This document shows, piece by piece, positions 25,814-33,934 of a DNA stretch of 64,000 bases (within the stretch, counting starts at the first letter, position 1; each line of letters opens with the position of its first letter). The stretch comes from Deferribacteres bacterium (GTDB lineage: Bacteria; Zhuqueibacterota; Zhuqueibacteria; Zhuqueibacterales; Geothermadaptataceae). A model generated the notes under the pieces. It saw only the letters and a list, made by a program, of their open reading frames with translations, was not told the DNA's origin and ran no database searches. The position numbers were made by a program, and so were the translations under genes. Location of the stretch: assembly GCA_020633675.1 (NCBI GenBank), contig JACKDE010000003.1, positions 744,001-808,000 of the forward strand. The letters run 5' to 3'.

Positions 25814-28141
25814 ATGACCGAAAAGAACAATCTTTTGGAAAAGCTGTTTTTCCAACCAAGCAAAATACCAGACGCGGTCGCCGAAGCGTTAGCTCAAAAA
25901 CTGCCGGAAGACGCTGTGTCCATTTTTGCATTCTGTGATCTCAACGAACAGCGACAATTTACCGAAAACTGGCTTATCGCCACAGATCATCACCTCGTGT
26001 TTGCCAAGGTGATCGATGGTGAAGCCACGAACGGAGCGCACATTTCCGTACCCGCTGTCGAACTTACTGAAATACCGTTTGGGCGCATACGTACCCTTGA
26101 GCTGTTGGAAGGATTCACGCTCAACCGGCTCGATGTGATCGGCGAGGAAGAAAATTTGCTGCTGTCGGTGTTTTTCACCCGCCGACAAATTCGAGCCATC
26201 GGCAATGTGCGATTTGTGGTCGAACAGAAATGCAACCCCAAGACCGATGCGCCTACAAACGGTACGCAGCACGATGTCGAAAAACCGGAAGAAAAATATC
26301 GCGAATCGGTGTTGCAGGCGATTCGTGAAGCAAAAAGCACGGTGATCACGCGTCAGCAAAACGTGTTTGCGCGTTTGATGTCGTATCTCGGGCCGCACAA
26401 AAAAGCCACCATCGCCGGATTTGCCGCATCGATTTTTCTGACCATCCTCGGCTTGTTGCCACCCTACATCACCCGCGTTTTGGTGGATGATGTATTGCAG
26501 CCCGCCGAAACCGGCAAGTTGGCCGATCCATCCTTTTGGATTTGGGTGATCATCGGCAGCCTGGCGCTGGTGTGGACCGGATCGGTGCTGATGAACTTCT
26601 TGCGCCTGCGCCTGATGAGTTTTGTGGGTGAGCGCATCGCGACCCAGTTGCGCGATGAACTTTATCAGCATTTGCAAAAGCTCAGCCTAAACTTCTATCA
26701 TCAGCGCTCGACTGGCAGCATCATCAGCCGCGTCACCTCCGATACCGACCGATTGTGGGATTTCATCACCTTTGGCATCATCGAATTCATCATTTCGTTG
26801 CTGACGCTGATCGGTGTGGCCATCGCCTTGTTTTTGCAGGATGTATCGCTGGCCTCGCTGGTGGTTATTCCATTGCCGCTGATGCTCTATCTTTTCTACC
26901 GCCACAGCTCCCGAATGCAAGGCATGTTTCTGCGCATCTGGCGCAAATGGTCGGCGTTGACTGCCGTGCTCTCAGACGTCATCCCGGGCGTGCGGGTGGT
27001 GAAAGCATTTGCACAGGAAGATCACGAAATCGAACGCTTTTCTGGCCGCAACAAGGCTGTACGTGAAGAAGCTTTTCGCATTCACCGCACCTGGACGCGC
27101 TTTTGGCCGAGCATGGTAATGTTGATGCATTTGTGCAGCATGATCGTGTGGGCGATCGGTGCACCGCGTGTGCTTGAGTTTGTGCAAACCGGCGGACAAT
27201 CTGGCATGCCGCTTGGCGTTTTTATCGCTTTCAGTGGCTATATGTGGATGTTTTGGGGGCCACTGCAGCACATTGGTATGATGACGCGCACCTTTAACCG
27301 GGCGATCACCTCGGCATCGCGGGTGTTTGAAATTTTGGATACCACGCCCACAATCGTCACGAAAAAAGATGCGGTCAAATTATCGCGCCTGCAGGGTAAA
27401 ATCAAATTTCGCGACGTGACTTTTAGTTACGATGGCATTCGCAATGTACTGAAAACCGTGTCCTTTGATGTCGAGCCGGGCGAAATGATCGGGCTTGTCG
27501 GCCCCAGTGGCAGCGGAAAAAGTACGCTGGTCAACCTCATTTGCCGCTTTTATGATGTGGCGGAGGGCAGCATCACCGTCGATGGAACCGATGTGCGTGA
27601 GCTTGACCTGCATTCGTTGCGCAAGCAGATCGGTGTGGTTCTGCAGGAGCCGTACCTTTTTCATGGCACCATCGCCGAAAACATTGCCTACGGCCAGCCG
27701 GAAGCGACGCTCGACAACATTATCGAAGCATCGCGCGCAGCCAATGCCCACGAATTCATCTGCTCGTTTCCAGATGCCTATGACAGCGTGGTCGGCGAGC
27801 GCGGCCTGACCTTGTCAGGTGGCGAACGCCAGCGCATCAGCATTGCGCGCGCCATTCTCAACAAGCCACGCCTGCTGATTCTGGATGAAGCCACCAGCTC
27901 GGTCGACACCGAAACCGAGAAAAAAATTCAGGAAGCCATGCAGCGGCTGGTGGCGGGCCGCACCACTTTTGCCATTGCGCACCGGCTGTCAACGCTCAGC
28001 TCGGCCAACCGCCTTTTCGTGATGGAAAACGGCAAGCTGGTCGAGCAAGGCACGCATCAGCAATTGCTTGAAAAGGAAGAGGGTGTGTATGCAAAGCTGC
28101 ACAAAACCCAGGCCGAGTTACAAGCACTGATCGCGGTATAA
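25814..28141 (+). CDS. ABC exporter (fused membrane and ATPase domains) with extra N-terminal domain, DUF1854-associated type
   Basis: 775 residues from ATG 25814 (AAGGAA upstream; an in-frame ATG at 25757 lacks a site). Residues ~1-150 form an extra, mainly beta cytosolic domain, PH-like in pattern. A six-helix exporter domain (~195-490, including V-Q-T-G-G-Q-S-G-M) follows, then a full ATPase: Walker A G-P-S-G-S-G-K-S-T, Q-loop L-Q-E-P-Y, signature L-S-G-G-E-R-Q, Walker B L-L-I-L-D-E-A-T-S-S, switch A-H-R-L-S. Half-transporter expected to work as a homodimer. The next gene is DUF1854, a pairing recorded in other bacteria beside cyanophycin genes; no cyanophycin gene is in this window, so the cargo is open. 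Confidence 0.9.
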   Translation: MTEKNNLLEKLFFQPSKIPDAVAEALAQKLPEDAVSIFAFCDLNEQRQFTENWLIATDHHLVFAKVIDGEATNGAHISVPAVELTEIPFGRIRTLELLEGFTLNRLDVIGEEENLLLSVFFTRRQIRAIGNVRFVVEQKCNPKTDAPTNGTQHDVEKPEEKYRESVLQAIREAKSTVITRQQNVFARLMSYLGPHKKATIAGFAASIFLTILGLLPPYITRVLVDDVLQPAETGKLADPSFWIWVIIGSLALVWTGSVLMNFLRLRLMSFVGERIATQLRDELYQHLQKLSLNFYHQRSTGSIISRVTSDTDRLWDFITFGIIEFIISLLTLIGVAIALFLQDVSLASLVVIPLPLMLYLFYRHSSRMQGMFLRIWRKWSALTAVLSDVIPGVRVVKAFAQEDHEIERFSGRNKAVREEAFRIHRTWTRFWPSMVMLMHLCSMIVWAIGAPRVLEFVQTGGQSGMPLGVFIAFSGYMWMFWGPLQHIGMMTRTFNRAITSASRVFEILDTTPTIVTKKDAVKLSRLQGKIKFRDVTFSYDGIRNVLKTVSFDVEPGEMIGLVGPSGSGKSTLVNLICRFYDVAEGSITVDGTDVRELDLHSLRKQIGVVLQEPYLFHGTIAENIAYGQPEATLDNIIEASRAANAHEFICSFPDAYDSVVGERGLTLSGGERQRISIARAILNKPRLLILDEATSSVDTETEKKIQEAMQRLVAGRTTFAIAHRLSTLSSANRLFVMENGKLVEQGTHQQLLEKEEGVYAKLHKTQAELQALIAV

Positions 28142-28145
28142 ATGC

Positions 28146-28240
28146 TGGAAACTGGATGCTTGATACTCGACACTTGAAAGACTAACTGAAGCAAGTTTCA
28201 AGTATCCAGCTTCGAATTTCGAGTTTCAAATTTCAAACTA
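28146..28240. repeat. degenerate palindromic repeat between ABC and DUF1854 genes
   Basis: The 110-bp gap is made of near-repeats of the theme 'CTGGATnCTTGAnACTCGA', occurring forward at about 28150-28180 and inverted at about 28197-28240 (TTTCAAGTATCCAGC, then CGAATTTCGAGTTTC). The two halves can pair to form a long imperfect hairpin in the transcript between the two genes. It looks like a dispersed intergenic repeat family. Confidence 0.45.
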
Positions 28241-28252
28241 AAGGAACACATC

Positions 28253-28738
28253 ATGCAAATGAATACAATCAAGCTTCGGCGTCGCAGCGATGGCAGGCTC
28301 ACCTTGATGCCGGCTGACGAAAGCAATGGCGCAACCGCCACGCCGGTGAAAGTTGTACGTTGCTTTCCCTGGTCTTTGCCCACTCGCTACATCAGTATTC
28401 TCGACGATAAAAACAAAGAGCTTTTTCTTCTTGAAAATCTGGAAGCGTTGGAAGATAAGGTCAGTCGCGAGCTGCTGATCAACGAGATATCCGAACGCAC
28501 CTATCTGCCGCAAATTCAAAAAATTGATGCAATTGAAGATGAGATCGACTTGTTTAAATGGCGGGTTCAGACCAAAAGCGGAGAGCGGGCTTTTTTTACG
28601 CGTCGTCGCGAAATTCCGCGCGAAGTGGCCGGGGGGCAGGTCGTCCTAAAAGATATTTCCGGGGATCGCTACGTGATCGAAAGCATCGATGCCCTAGATG
28701 AAAAAAGCCGCAATTGGCTCTGGCTCTACCTGGATTAA
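28253..28738 (+). CDS. DUF1854 family protein, partner of the ABC exporter
   Basis: 161 residues, with AAAGGAACACATC before the ATG. Family motifs are V-R-C-F-P-W-S-L-P-T-R-Y-I-S-I-L-D, L-E-N-L-E-A-L, Y-L-P-Q-I-Q-K-I, and near the end D-R-Y-V-I-E-S-I-D-A-L-D-E-K-S-R-N-W-L. DUF1854 proteins are small, soluble and nearly always encoded next to an ABC exporter with an N-terminal extension, as here; their biochemical role is not established. It is probably cotranscribed with the exporter, although the repeat-filled gap could modulate this. Confidence 0.85.
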   Translation: MQMNTIKLRRRSDGRLTLMPADESNGATATPVKVVRCFPWSLPTRYISILDDKNKELFLLENLEALEDKVSRELLINEISERTYLPQIQKIDAIEDEIDLFKWRVQTKSGERAFFTRRREIPREVAGGQVVLKDISGDRYVIESIDALDEKSRNWLWLYLD

Positions 28739-28754
28739 ATCGTCCAACTGACGA

Positions 28755-29210
28755 TTAGGCCATCTTGGCCAACTCTGTCTGCGCAACAGCCAGCCGGTCG
28801 GCGCGCTCGTTATATTCATGGCCGGAGTGCCCGAGCACTTTATAGAAACGGACATCATGTTTATTGACGAGCGCGTCGATCACTTTCCATAAATCGATGT
28901 TGAGTACAGGCTTTTTGTTGGCGGTTCGCCAGCCATTTGTTTTCCATTTTGCCATCCAGCCTTTTTGAAAGCAATCGACCAAATAGGCACTGTCCGAATA
29001 AATATCGACCTTACAGGCTGCCTTTAAGCTCTGCAGCGCTTCGACGACAGCAGTCAGTTCCATACGATTATTGGTCGTTTCTTTCGCAAAGCCGGCGATC
29101 TCTTTTTCATGATCGCCATGGACTAAAATTGCGCCCCAGCCACCCGGGCCGGGATTGCCACTGCACGCCCCATCCGTGTAAATTTCAACATGTTTTTTGT
29201 TGTCTGACAT
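28755..29210 (-). CDS. rnhA: ribonuclease HI
   Basis: 151 residues. The four catalytic acids are recognisable: Y-T-D-G-A-C-S-G-N-P-G-P-G-G-W (Asp), N-N-R-M-E-L-T-A (Glu), Y-S-D-S-A-Y-L (Asp) and N-E-R-A-D-R-L-A (Asp). The basic handle W-M-A-K-W-K-T-N-G-W-R and the H-S-G-H segment match bacterial RNase HI. It removes the RNA strand of RNA-DNA hybrids. It converges with the DUF1854 gene, 16 bp apart. Confidence 0.96.
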   Translation of the reverse strand: MSDNKKHVEIYTDGACSGNPGPGGWGAILVHGDHEKEIAGFAKETTNNRMELTAVVEALQSLKAACKVDIYSDSAYLVDCFQKGWMAKWKTNGWRTANKKPVLNIDLWKVIDALVNKHDVRFYKVLGHSGHEYNERADRLAVAQTELAKMA

Positions 29211-29302
29211 CGTGTTCTCTATTCAAATGAAAAGGCCAGATAACAAATCTGGCACTTGTAATTTCAGTTACGAAAGCATAAATCTGGACCGTCAGAAAAT
29301 GA

Positions 29303-30172
29303 CTATACTTGCTCCTCCGCATGATACGAACTGCGAACCAACGGGCCACTTTCCACGTGTTCGATCCCAAGTTCGAGTCCGAATTGTTTGAAACGCTCAA
29401 ACTCTTCCGGGTGCACAAAACGCGAGACCGGCAAATGTTTGCTGGTCGGCTGCAGATACTGCCCGATCGTCACAATATCGACCCGGTGCTTGTGCAAATC
29501 GCGCATCAGTTCATAAATCTCATCCACTTCCTCGCCGATACCGACCATGAAGCCGCTTTTGGTCCGCATACCGGATTCTTTTGCGTGCAAAAGCACATCC
29601 AGACTTTGCTGGTATTTTGCCTGCGGCCGCACAACGCGATACAAACGCGGCGCCGTTTCGACATTATGATTTAAGATATCGGGCTTGGCATCCATCACAA
29701 TTTGCAAAGCTTCTTTGCTGCCTTTAAAATCCGGTATCAGCACTTCGACTGTGCAATGCGGCATGCGTTCGCGGATTTGCAGGATGGTCTCGGCAAAAAT
29801 TGGCGCACCGCCATCCTTGCGCTCATCGCGGTTAACGGAGGTGATGACCGCATGGCGCACGCCCATTTTTTCGACTGCTTCCGCAACCCGACGTGGCTCA
29901 TCCCAGTCCAGCCCCTTCGGTCGGCCGGTTTTTACCGCACAAAAACCGCAACTGCGCGTACAAATATCGCCCAAAATCATAAATGTGGCGGTGCCACGGC
30001 TCCAGCATTCTGCCATATTGGGACAGCGCGCTTCCTGGCAAACAGTATGCAAGGCATGCGAGTTGACGATGCCTTTGACGTTTGAGTAGGTCGGTGAGTT
30101 GGCCAAACGAATTTTCAGCCACTCAGGACGACGCTCGGGTAATTTTTTTTCGATTTGTATGGGTTGTTGCAT
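29303..30172 (-). CDS. lipA: lipoyl synthase
   Basis: 289 residues. Radical-SAM enzyme inserting sulfur at C6 and C8 of octanoyl groups on lipoyl domains. The auxiliary cluster cysteines are C-Q-E-A-R-C-P-N-M-A-E-C, and the radical-SAM cluster is C-T-R-S-C-G-F-C. The conserved C-terminal R-S-S-Y-H-A-E-E is present, completing the auxiliary cluster site. Its ATG overlaps the E2 stop (TAATG at 30172), so it is made together with one of its substrates. lipB at 40253 supplies the octanoyl group. Confidence 0.97.
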   Translation of the reverse strand: MQQPIQIEKKLPERRPEWLKIRLANSPTYSNVKGIVNSHALHTVCQEARCPNMAECWSRGTATFMILGDICTRSCGFCAVKTGRPKGLDWDEPRRVAEAVEKMGVRHAVITSVNRDERKDGGAPIFAETILQIRERMPHCTVEVLIPDFKGSKEALQIVMDAKPDILNHNVETAPRLYRVVRPQAKYQQSLDVLLHAKESGMRTKSGFMVGIGEEVDEIYELMRDLHKHRVDIVTIGQYLQPTSKHLPVSRFVHPEEFERFKQFGLELGIEHVESGPLVRSSYHAEEQV

Positions 30173-31500
30173 TATATCTGCTCCGGATTCATTTCTTCCA
30201 AATATTTGACCACACGCTGCAAAAAGCCCCCGCCCAGCGCTCCGTCAATAATTCGGTGGTCGTAACCCAGCGATATGTACACCATATCGCGAACGGCGAT
30301 GGCATCGTTGACGACCACTACGCGCTTTTGAATGACACCGACGCCGAGAATGGCGACTTGTGGCTGGTTAATAATCGGTGTGCCGTACAGGTTGCCAAAT
30401 GAGCCGACGTTTGTGATCGTAAAAGTGCCAGCCTGCACTTCATCCGGCATCAGTTTTTTGGTGCGGGCGCGGTTGGCCAAATCGTCTAACGAGCGGGCGA
30501 TGCCGAGCAAATTCAACATATCGGCGTTTTTCACAACCGGTACAATCAAGCCACTCGGGATGGCGACCGCGGTACCAATATTGACATTTTTCTTCAAAAT
30601 AATTTTGGTGCCATCCACCGACGAATTCACCATCGGGAAATCACGCAGAGCCTTCGCGACCGCATGAATAAAAAATGGCGTATAGGTGAGTTTAAAACCT
30701 TCTTTCTGAGCGAAGACATTTTTAACTGCTTCACGATATTTCACCAGATGCGAAACATCGGCCTCAGCAAAGGAGTAGACATGCGGCGAGGTTTGCACGC
30801 TGCGAACCATGTGCTCTGCAATCGATTTACGCATGTTGTCCATTTCGATAACTTCACCGGGCTGTGCACTGTAAGCCGGTGCGGTGGCAGGCAATTGTGG
30901 CATGCGCGCGCCTGCCGGAGGCGTTGGTGCCGGCACTGAAGGTGCAGCTGGCATCGCCGGGGCTGCCTTACGGTTTTCAATGTGCGCGAGAATGTCTTCT
31001 TTGTTGACGCGACCATGCATTCCGCTACCGGGGATACTGGCAAGTTCCTGTTCTGTCACGCCCTCTTTTGCAGCAATTGAGCGCACGAGTGGGGAATAAA
31101 AGCGATCGTCTTTTGCAGGTGGCTTTGCCGCATCGTCAGCAACGGTCTCAGCTGGCGCCGTGCTTGCAGGCGCAGTTTGCTGCGGTGTGGCAGCGGGCTT
31201 TTCAGCTGCGGGCTTGACGTCTTTTACTTCTTCCGCCTGACCATTATCGCTTAGTTCCGATGCATCCGTTTGGATTTCAGCGATTTTTTGGCCGACTTCA
31301 ACAGTTTCACCGGCGGGCACCAAAATCTTGGCCAGCACGCCCGATGATGGCGATGGAATTTCCGAATCGACTTTATCCGTCGAAATTTCCAGGATCACTT
31401 CATCCCGTTCGACAGGATCTCCTTCCTTCTTAAGCCATTGTAAAATGGTACCTTCTGTAATGCTTTCGCCCATTTTGGGCATCACCATATCTACGGCCAT
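30172..31500 (-). CDS. 2-oxoacid dehydrogenase E2 (dihydrolipoamide acyltransferase)
   Basis: 442 residues. N-terminal lipoyl domain with the modifiable lysine in E-I-S-T-D-K-V-D-S-E-I-P-S-P (~residue 43). An Ala/Pro-rich linker (~85-130) is followed by a peripheral subunit-binding domain (~135-170, S-P-L-V-R-S-I-A-A-K-E-G-V) and a catalytic domain ending in Y-I-S-L-G-Y-D-H-R-I-I-D-G-A-L-G-G with the active-site His and Asp. Sequence alone does not fix pyruvate, 2-oxoglutarate or branched-chain substrate, although the order resembles BkdB/SucB-like proteins of this clade. No E1 gene is in the window. E3 (lpd) and both lipoate genes are in the same gene string. Confidence 0.93.
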   Translation of the reverse strand: MAVDMVMPKMGESITEGTILQWLKKEGDPVERDEVILEISTDKVDSEIPSPSSGVLAKILVPAGETVEVGQKIAEIQTDASELSDNGQAEEVKDVKPAAEKPAATPQQTAPASTAPAETVADDAAKPPAKDDRFYSPLVRSIAAKEGVTEQELASIPGSGMHGRVNKEDILAHIENRKAAPAMPAAPSVPAPTPPAGARMPQLPATAPAYSAQPGEVIEMDNMRKSIAEHMVRSVQTSPHVYSFAEADVSHLVKYREAVKNVFAQKEGFKLTYTPFFIHAVAKALRDFPMVNSSVDGTKIILKKNVNIGTAVAIPSGLIVPVVKNADMLNLLGIARSLDDLANRARTKKLMPDEVQAGTFTITNVGSFGNLYGTPIINQPQVAILGVGVIQKRVVVVNDAIAVRDMVYISLGYDHRIIDGALGGGFLQRVVKYLEEMNPEQI

Positions 31501-31516
31501 AGATCTATTCCTTGGG

Positions 31517-32143
31517 TTAAATTTTCATTGCAACGATAACGCCATCTCGCAGCGGCAAGAGGGTTGCCAGCGCATCTTTTTGTGCAAAAACCAGCCTGGT
31601 CAACTCGAGGATATACCGGGTTGTTTCATCGGGATTTTCTTCTGCAACTTTGCCTTTCCACAGTGTATTATCAACAATGAACATGCCGCCTTGCCGTAGG
31701 CGCGGCCAGGCCTGCCGAAAGCCTTGCGGGTAAAATTCTTTGTCTATATCCATCAGAATGATATCGAACTCGCCATCAGTTTTGGCGAGACTTTCCAGTG
31801 CGCTGCCAGCTAATGTACTCAGCTTTTTTCTCAATCCTGCCCGATCAAAATAGCGCTCGGCCAAATGCAAATTCTCTGGCAAAAAATCTGTGCAGTAGAT
31901 TTGTCCTTCGTCCGGCATGGCACACGCAAACCAGAGAGCCGAATAGCCGAATCCCGAACCTAATTCAAAAATCCGTTGTGCCTGCAGCGCACGGGCGTAC
32001 TGAAAAAGCAAACGCCCCACAGCAGGGCCGATAATAGGAAAGTCCGACTTTGCGGCATGCTTTTCCATGTCCCTTAAAACCGCATCATCGGACACCATCA
32101 GTTTTGAGAGATAATTCTCGATTTTTGGAAACAGGATATTCAT
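31517..32143 (-). CDS. SAM-dependent O-methyltransferase (family 3-like)
   Basis: 208 residues. The SAM-binding motif is I-F-E-L-G-S-G-F-G-Y-S-A-L-W-F-A. A metal-site-like motif I-I-L-M-D-I-D-K-E-F-Y and the later F-I-V-D-N-T-L-W-K-G (Asp-Asn metal ligands) match the cation-dependent catechol/caffeoyl-CoA O-methyltransferase family. Substrate unknown. It sits between nuoI and the E2 gene with short gaps on both sides, so it is probably cotranscribed; a link to quinone methylation is possible but unproven. Confidence 0.88.
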   Translation of the reverse strand: MNILFPKIENYLSKLMVSDDAVLRDMEKHAAKSDFPIIGPAVGRLLFQYARALQAQRIFELGSGFGYSALWFACAMPDEGQIYCTDFLPENLHLAERYFDRAGLRKKLSTLAGSALESLAKTDGEFDIILMDIDKEFYPQGFRQAWPRLRQGGMFIVDNTLWKGKVAEENPDETTRYILELTRLVFAQKDALATLLPLRDGVIVAMKI

Positions 32144-32170
32144 CAGGATAATGGCAGGGCCGATGCTCTG

Positions 32171-32734
32171 CTACAGAACCGGCTTGCCCTCCAAATCAGG
32201 ACGCTCGGTGTAGTACTCTTTTTTCGGCTCCAGGCTGAGCAATTGATCGCGTCTGATCATCATATCATTGCGGGTATAGGCGGAGATTTCAACAATACCG
32301 GTATCCATACGAATAGCATCTTCCGGGCACGCCTCGACGCAGTAGCCACAGAAAATGCATTTGCCAAGATCAATGTCAAAAATGCGTGGCTGCTTCTCGA
32401 TCTGGTTTTCCGGGCGCTCTTCTGCGACGATGTAGATACAATGCGCAGGACAAACCGTTTCACACATCATGCAGCCAACGCAGCGTGGAGAGCCATCTTC
32501 GCGCCGAACCAGACGATGGAGAGTGCGCAGCCGGGGCCAGAATGGCCTTCGCACTTCTGGGTATTGAAAAGTTACAGCACCGCTTACCTTTGGCTTCATA
32601 CCGATAGCTTTTTTGATATGATTGACCATATTGCGACGAAAATGGCCGAAAGTAAGCAGCACACCGCTAATGATGGCTGGCAAATAGGTCTTTTCCCACC
32701 AGGTCAAGGGCTTGTATTTATCGTGAACATTCAT
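32171..32734 (-). CDS. nuoI: NADH-quinone oxidoreductase subunit I
   Basis: 187 residues. Two 4Fe-4S motifs, C-V-G-C-M-M-C-E-T-V-C-P and C-I-F-C-G-Y-C-V-E-A-C-P, carry clusters N6a and N6b, which pass electrons from the peripheral arm to NuoB. The N-terminal amphipathic segment (L-P-A-I-I-S-G-V-L-L-T) anchors it at the membrane. It is the last complex I gene here, with no nuoJ following. Confidence 0.96.
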   Translation of the reverse strand: MNVHDKYKPLTWWEKTYLPAIISGVLLTFGHFRRNMVNHIKKAIGMKPKVSGAVTFQYPEVRRPFWPRLRTLHRLVRREDGSPRCVGCMMCETVCPAHCIYIVAEERPENQIEKQPRIFDIDLGKCIFCGYCVEACPEDAIRMDTGIVEISAYTRNDMMIRRDQLLSLEPKKEYYTERPDLEGKPVL

Positions 32735-32809
32735 GATTATTTCTCACCTTTCGTTCCTGTCTGTCATACAAAAACAATGACAATACGGAGCAAATTCAAT
32801 TCAGTTTTC

Positions 32810-33913
32810 TTATCCGATAAAATACACGATAATTGCCGTAACGACAATGTTAAAAAGCGACAGCGGCAGCAGCATTTTCCATCCGAGATTCATGATTTGG
32901 TCATAACGAAAGCGTGGCAGGGTCCAGCGGATTGTCATCATCATGAAAATCACCAGGCATACTTTAAAAACGAAGGCCAGGAATTGCACGATGGTCAGAA
33001 TGAAATTGTTCAGTTGAAAAATCCCGAGGAATGTGCTGTCGGAGAATGTTTGCAGAATCCAGCCGTCGATGAATGGAGCCTGCCAGCCACCGAGAAAGAA
33101 CGTCACAGTCAGACAGGCGATCAAAATCGTTTCGAGAAAGTCGGTTAGGAAGTACATGCCGAATCCCATACCGCTGTATTCGATAAAATAGCCAACGATT
33201 TCGCTTTCGCCTTCAGGTGCATCAAAGGGGATGCGCTTGGTCTCTGCAATGCCGGCAGCCATGAAGATGAAAAAAGCCAGTGGTTGCAAGAAAATACCCC
33301 ATTTCGGCAAAAAGCCAAACAGCAAGTCGCCCTGCGCACGGGTAATCTCCATCAAATCAACGCTTTGGTAGACCAGAATAATGCCGACCAGCGAGATGCC
33401 GATCGACACTTCGTAGGAAATCATCTGTGCACTGGCGCGCAGCCCGCCCAGCAATGCATAATTGTTGTTCGATGCCCACGCCCCCAGTACCACGCCGTAA
33501 ACTGCCATGCCGAGAACTGCGAAAAAGTAAAGCAGGCCGATGTTGAGGTTGACAATTTGCATTTCCACTGGCTGGCCGCTGATGATCAGCGTGTCAGCGT
33601 GAGGAATCACTGCAAAACCCATCACGGCGAAAAAGATCGAGATACACGGCGCCAAATGGAATATGAGCCGATCCGCCCCTTTGGGCACAAAGTATTCTTT
33701 GGTAAAGAGCTTGAGCGAGTCCGCCAGGGCGTGAAACAATCCGAGCATCCGAAGCCCCAAAATTTCAGCACGGTTTGCGCCGATGCGATCTTGCATGACT
33801 GCACTCTGTTTCCGCTCTACCCAAGTGAGCACTGGCGAAATCACCAACACTGCGATAATAAAAAAGATAAATTTCGATAAATATTCGACTGCTCCGACAA
33901 TAAAATCTGCCAT
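32810..33913 (-). CDS. nuoH: NADH-quinone oxidoreductase subunit H
   Basis: 367 residues with about eight to nine membrane helices. Conserved quinone-site loops: E-R-K-Q-S-A-V-M-Q-D-R-I-G-A-N-R-A, R-A-S-A-Q-M-I-S-Y-E-V, and I-A-E-T-K-R-I-P-F-D-A-P-E-G-E-S-E-I-V-G. It forms the junction between the hydrophilic arm and the proton-pumping membrane arm and part of the quinone chamber. Its stop and nuoI's start are 75 bp apart. It is the only membrane-arm subunit besides NuoA encoded here. Confidence 0.96.
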   Translation of the reverse strand: MADFIVGAVEYLSKFIFFIIAVLVISPVLTWVERKQSAVMQDRIGANRAEILGLRMLGLFHALADSLKLFTKEYFVPKGADRLIFHLAPCISIFFAVMGFAVIPHADTLIISGQPVEMQIVNLNIGLLYFFAVLGMAVYGVVLGAWASNNNYALLGGLRASAQMISYEVSIGISLVGIILVYQSVDLMEITRAQGDLLFGFLPKWGIFLQPLAFFIFMAAGIAETKRIPFDAPEGESEIVGYFIEYSGMGFGMYFLTDFLETILIACLTVTFFLGGWQAPFIDGWILQTFSDSTFLGIFQLNNFILTIVQFLAFVFKVCLVIFMMMTIRWTLPRFRYDQIMNLGWKMLLPLSLFNIVVTAIIVYFIG

Positions 33914-33934
33914 TTTTTCCTCAACGCACTAAAT

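Noticed and set aside
25889..26677. 262-codon frame antisense to the ABC transporter gene
   Set aside because: Its His/Gln/Arg-rich composition is typical of a reverse-strand shadow of conserved coding sequence.
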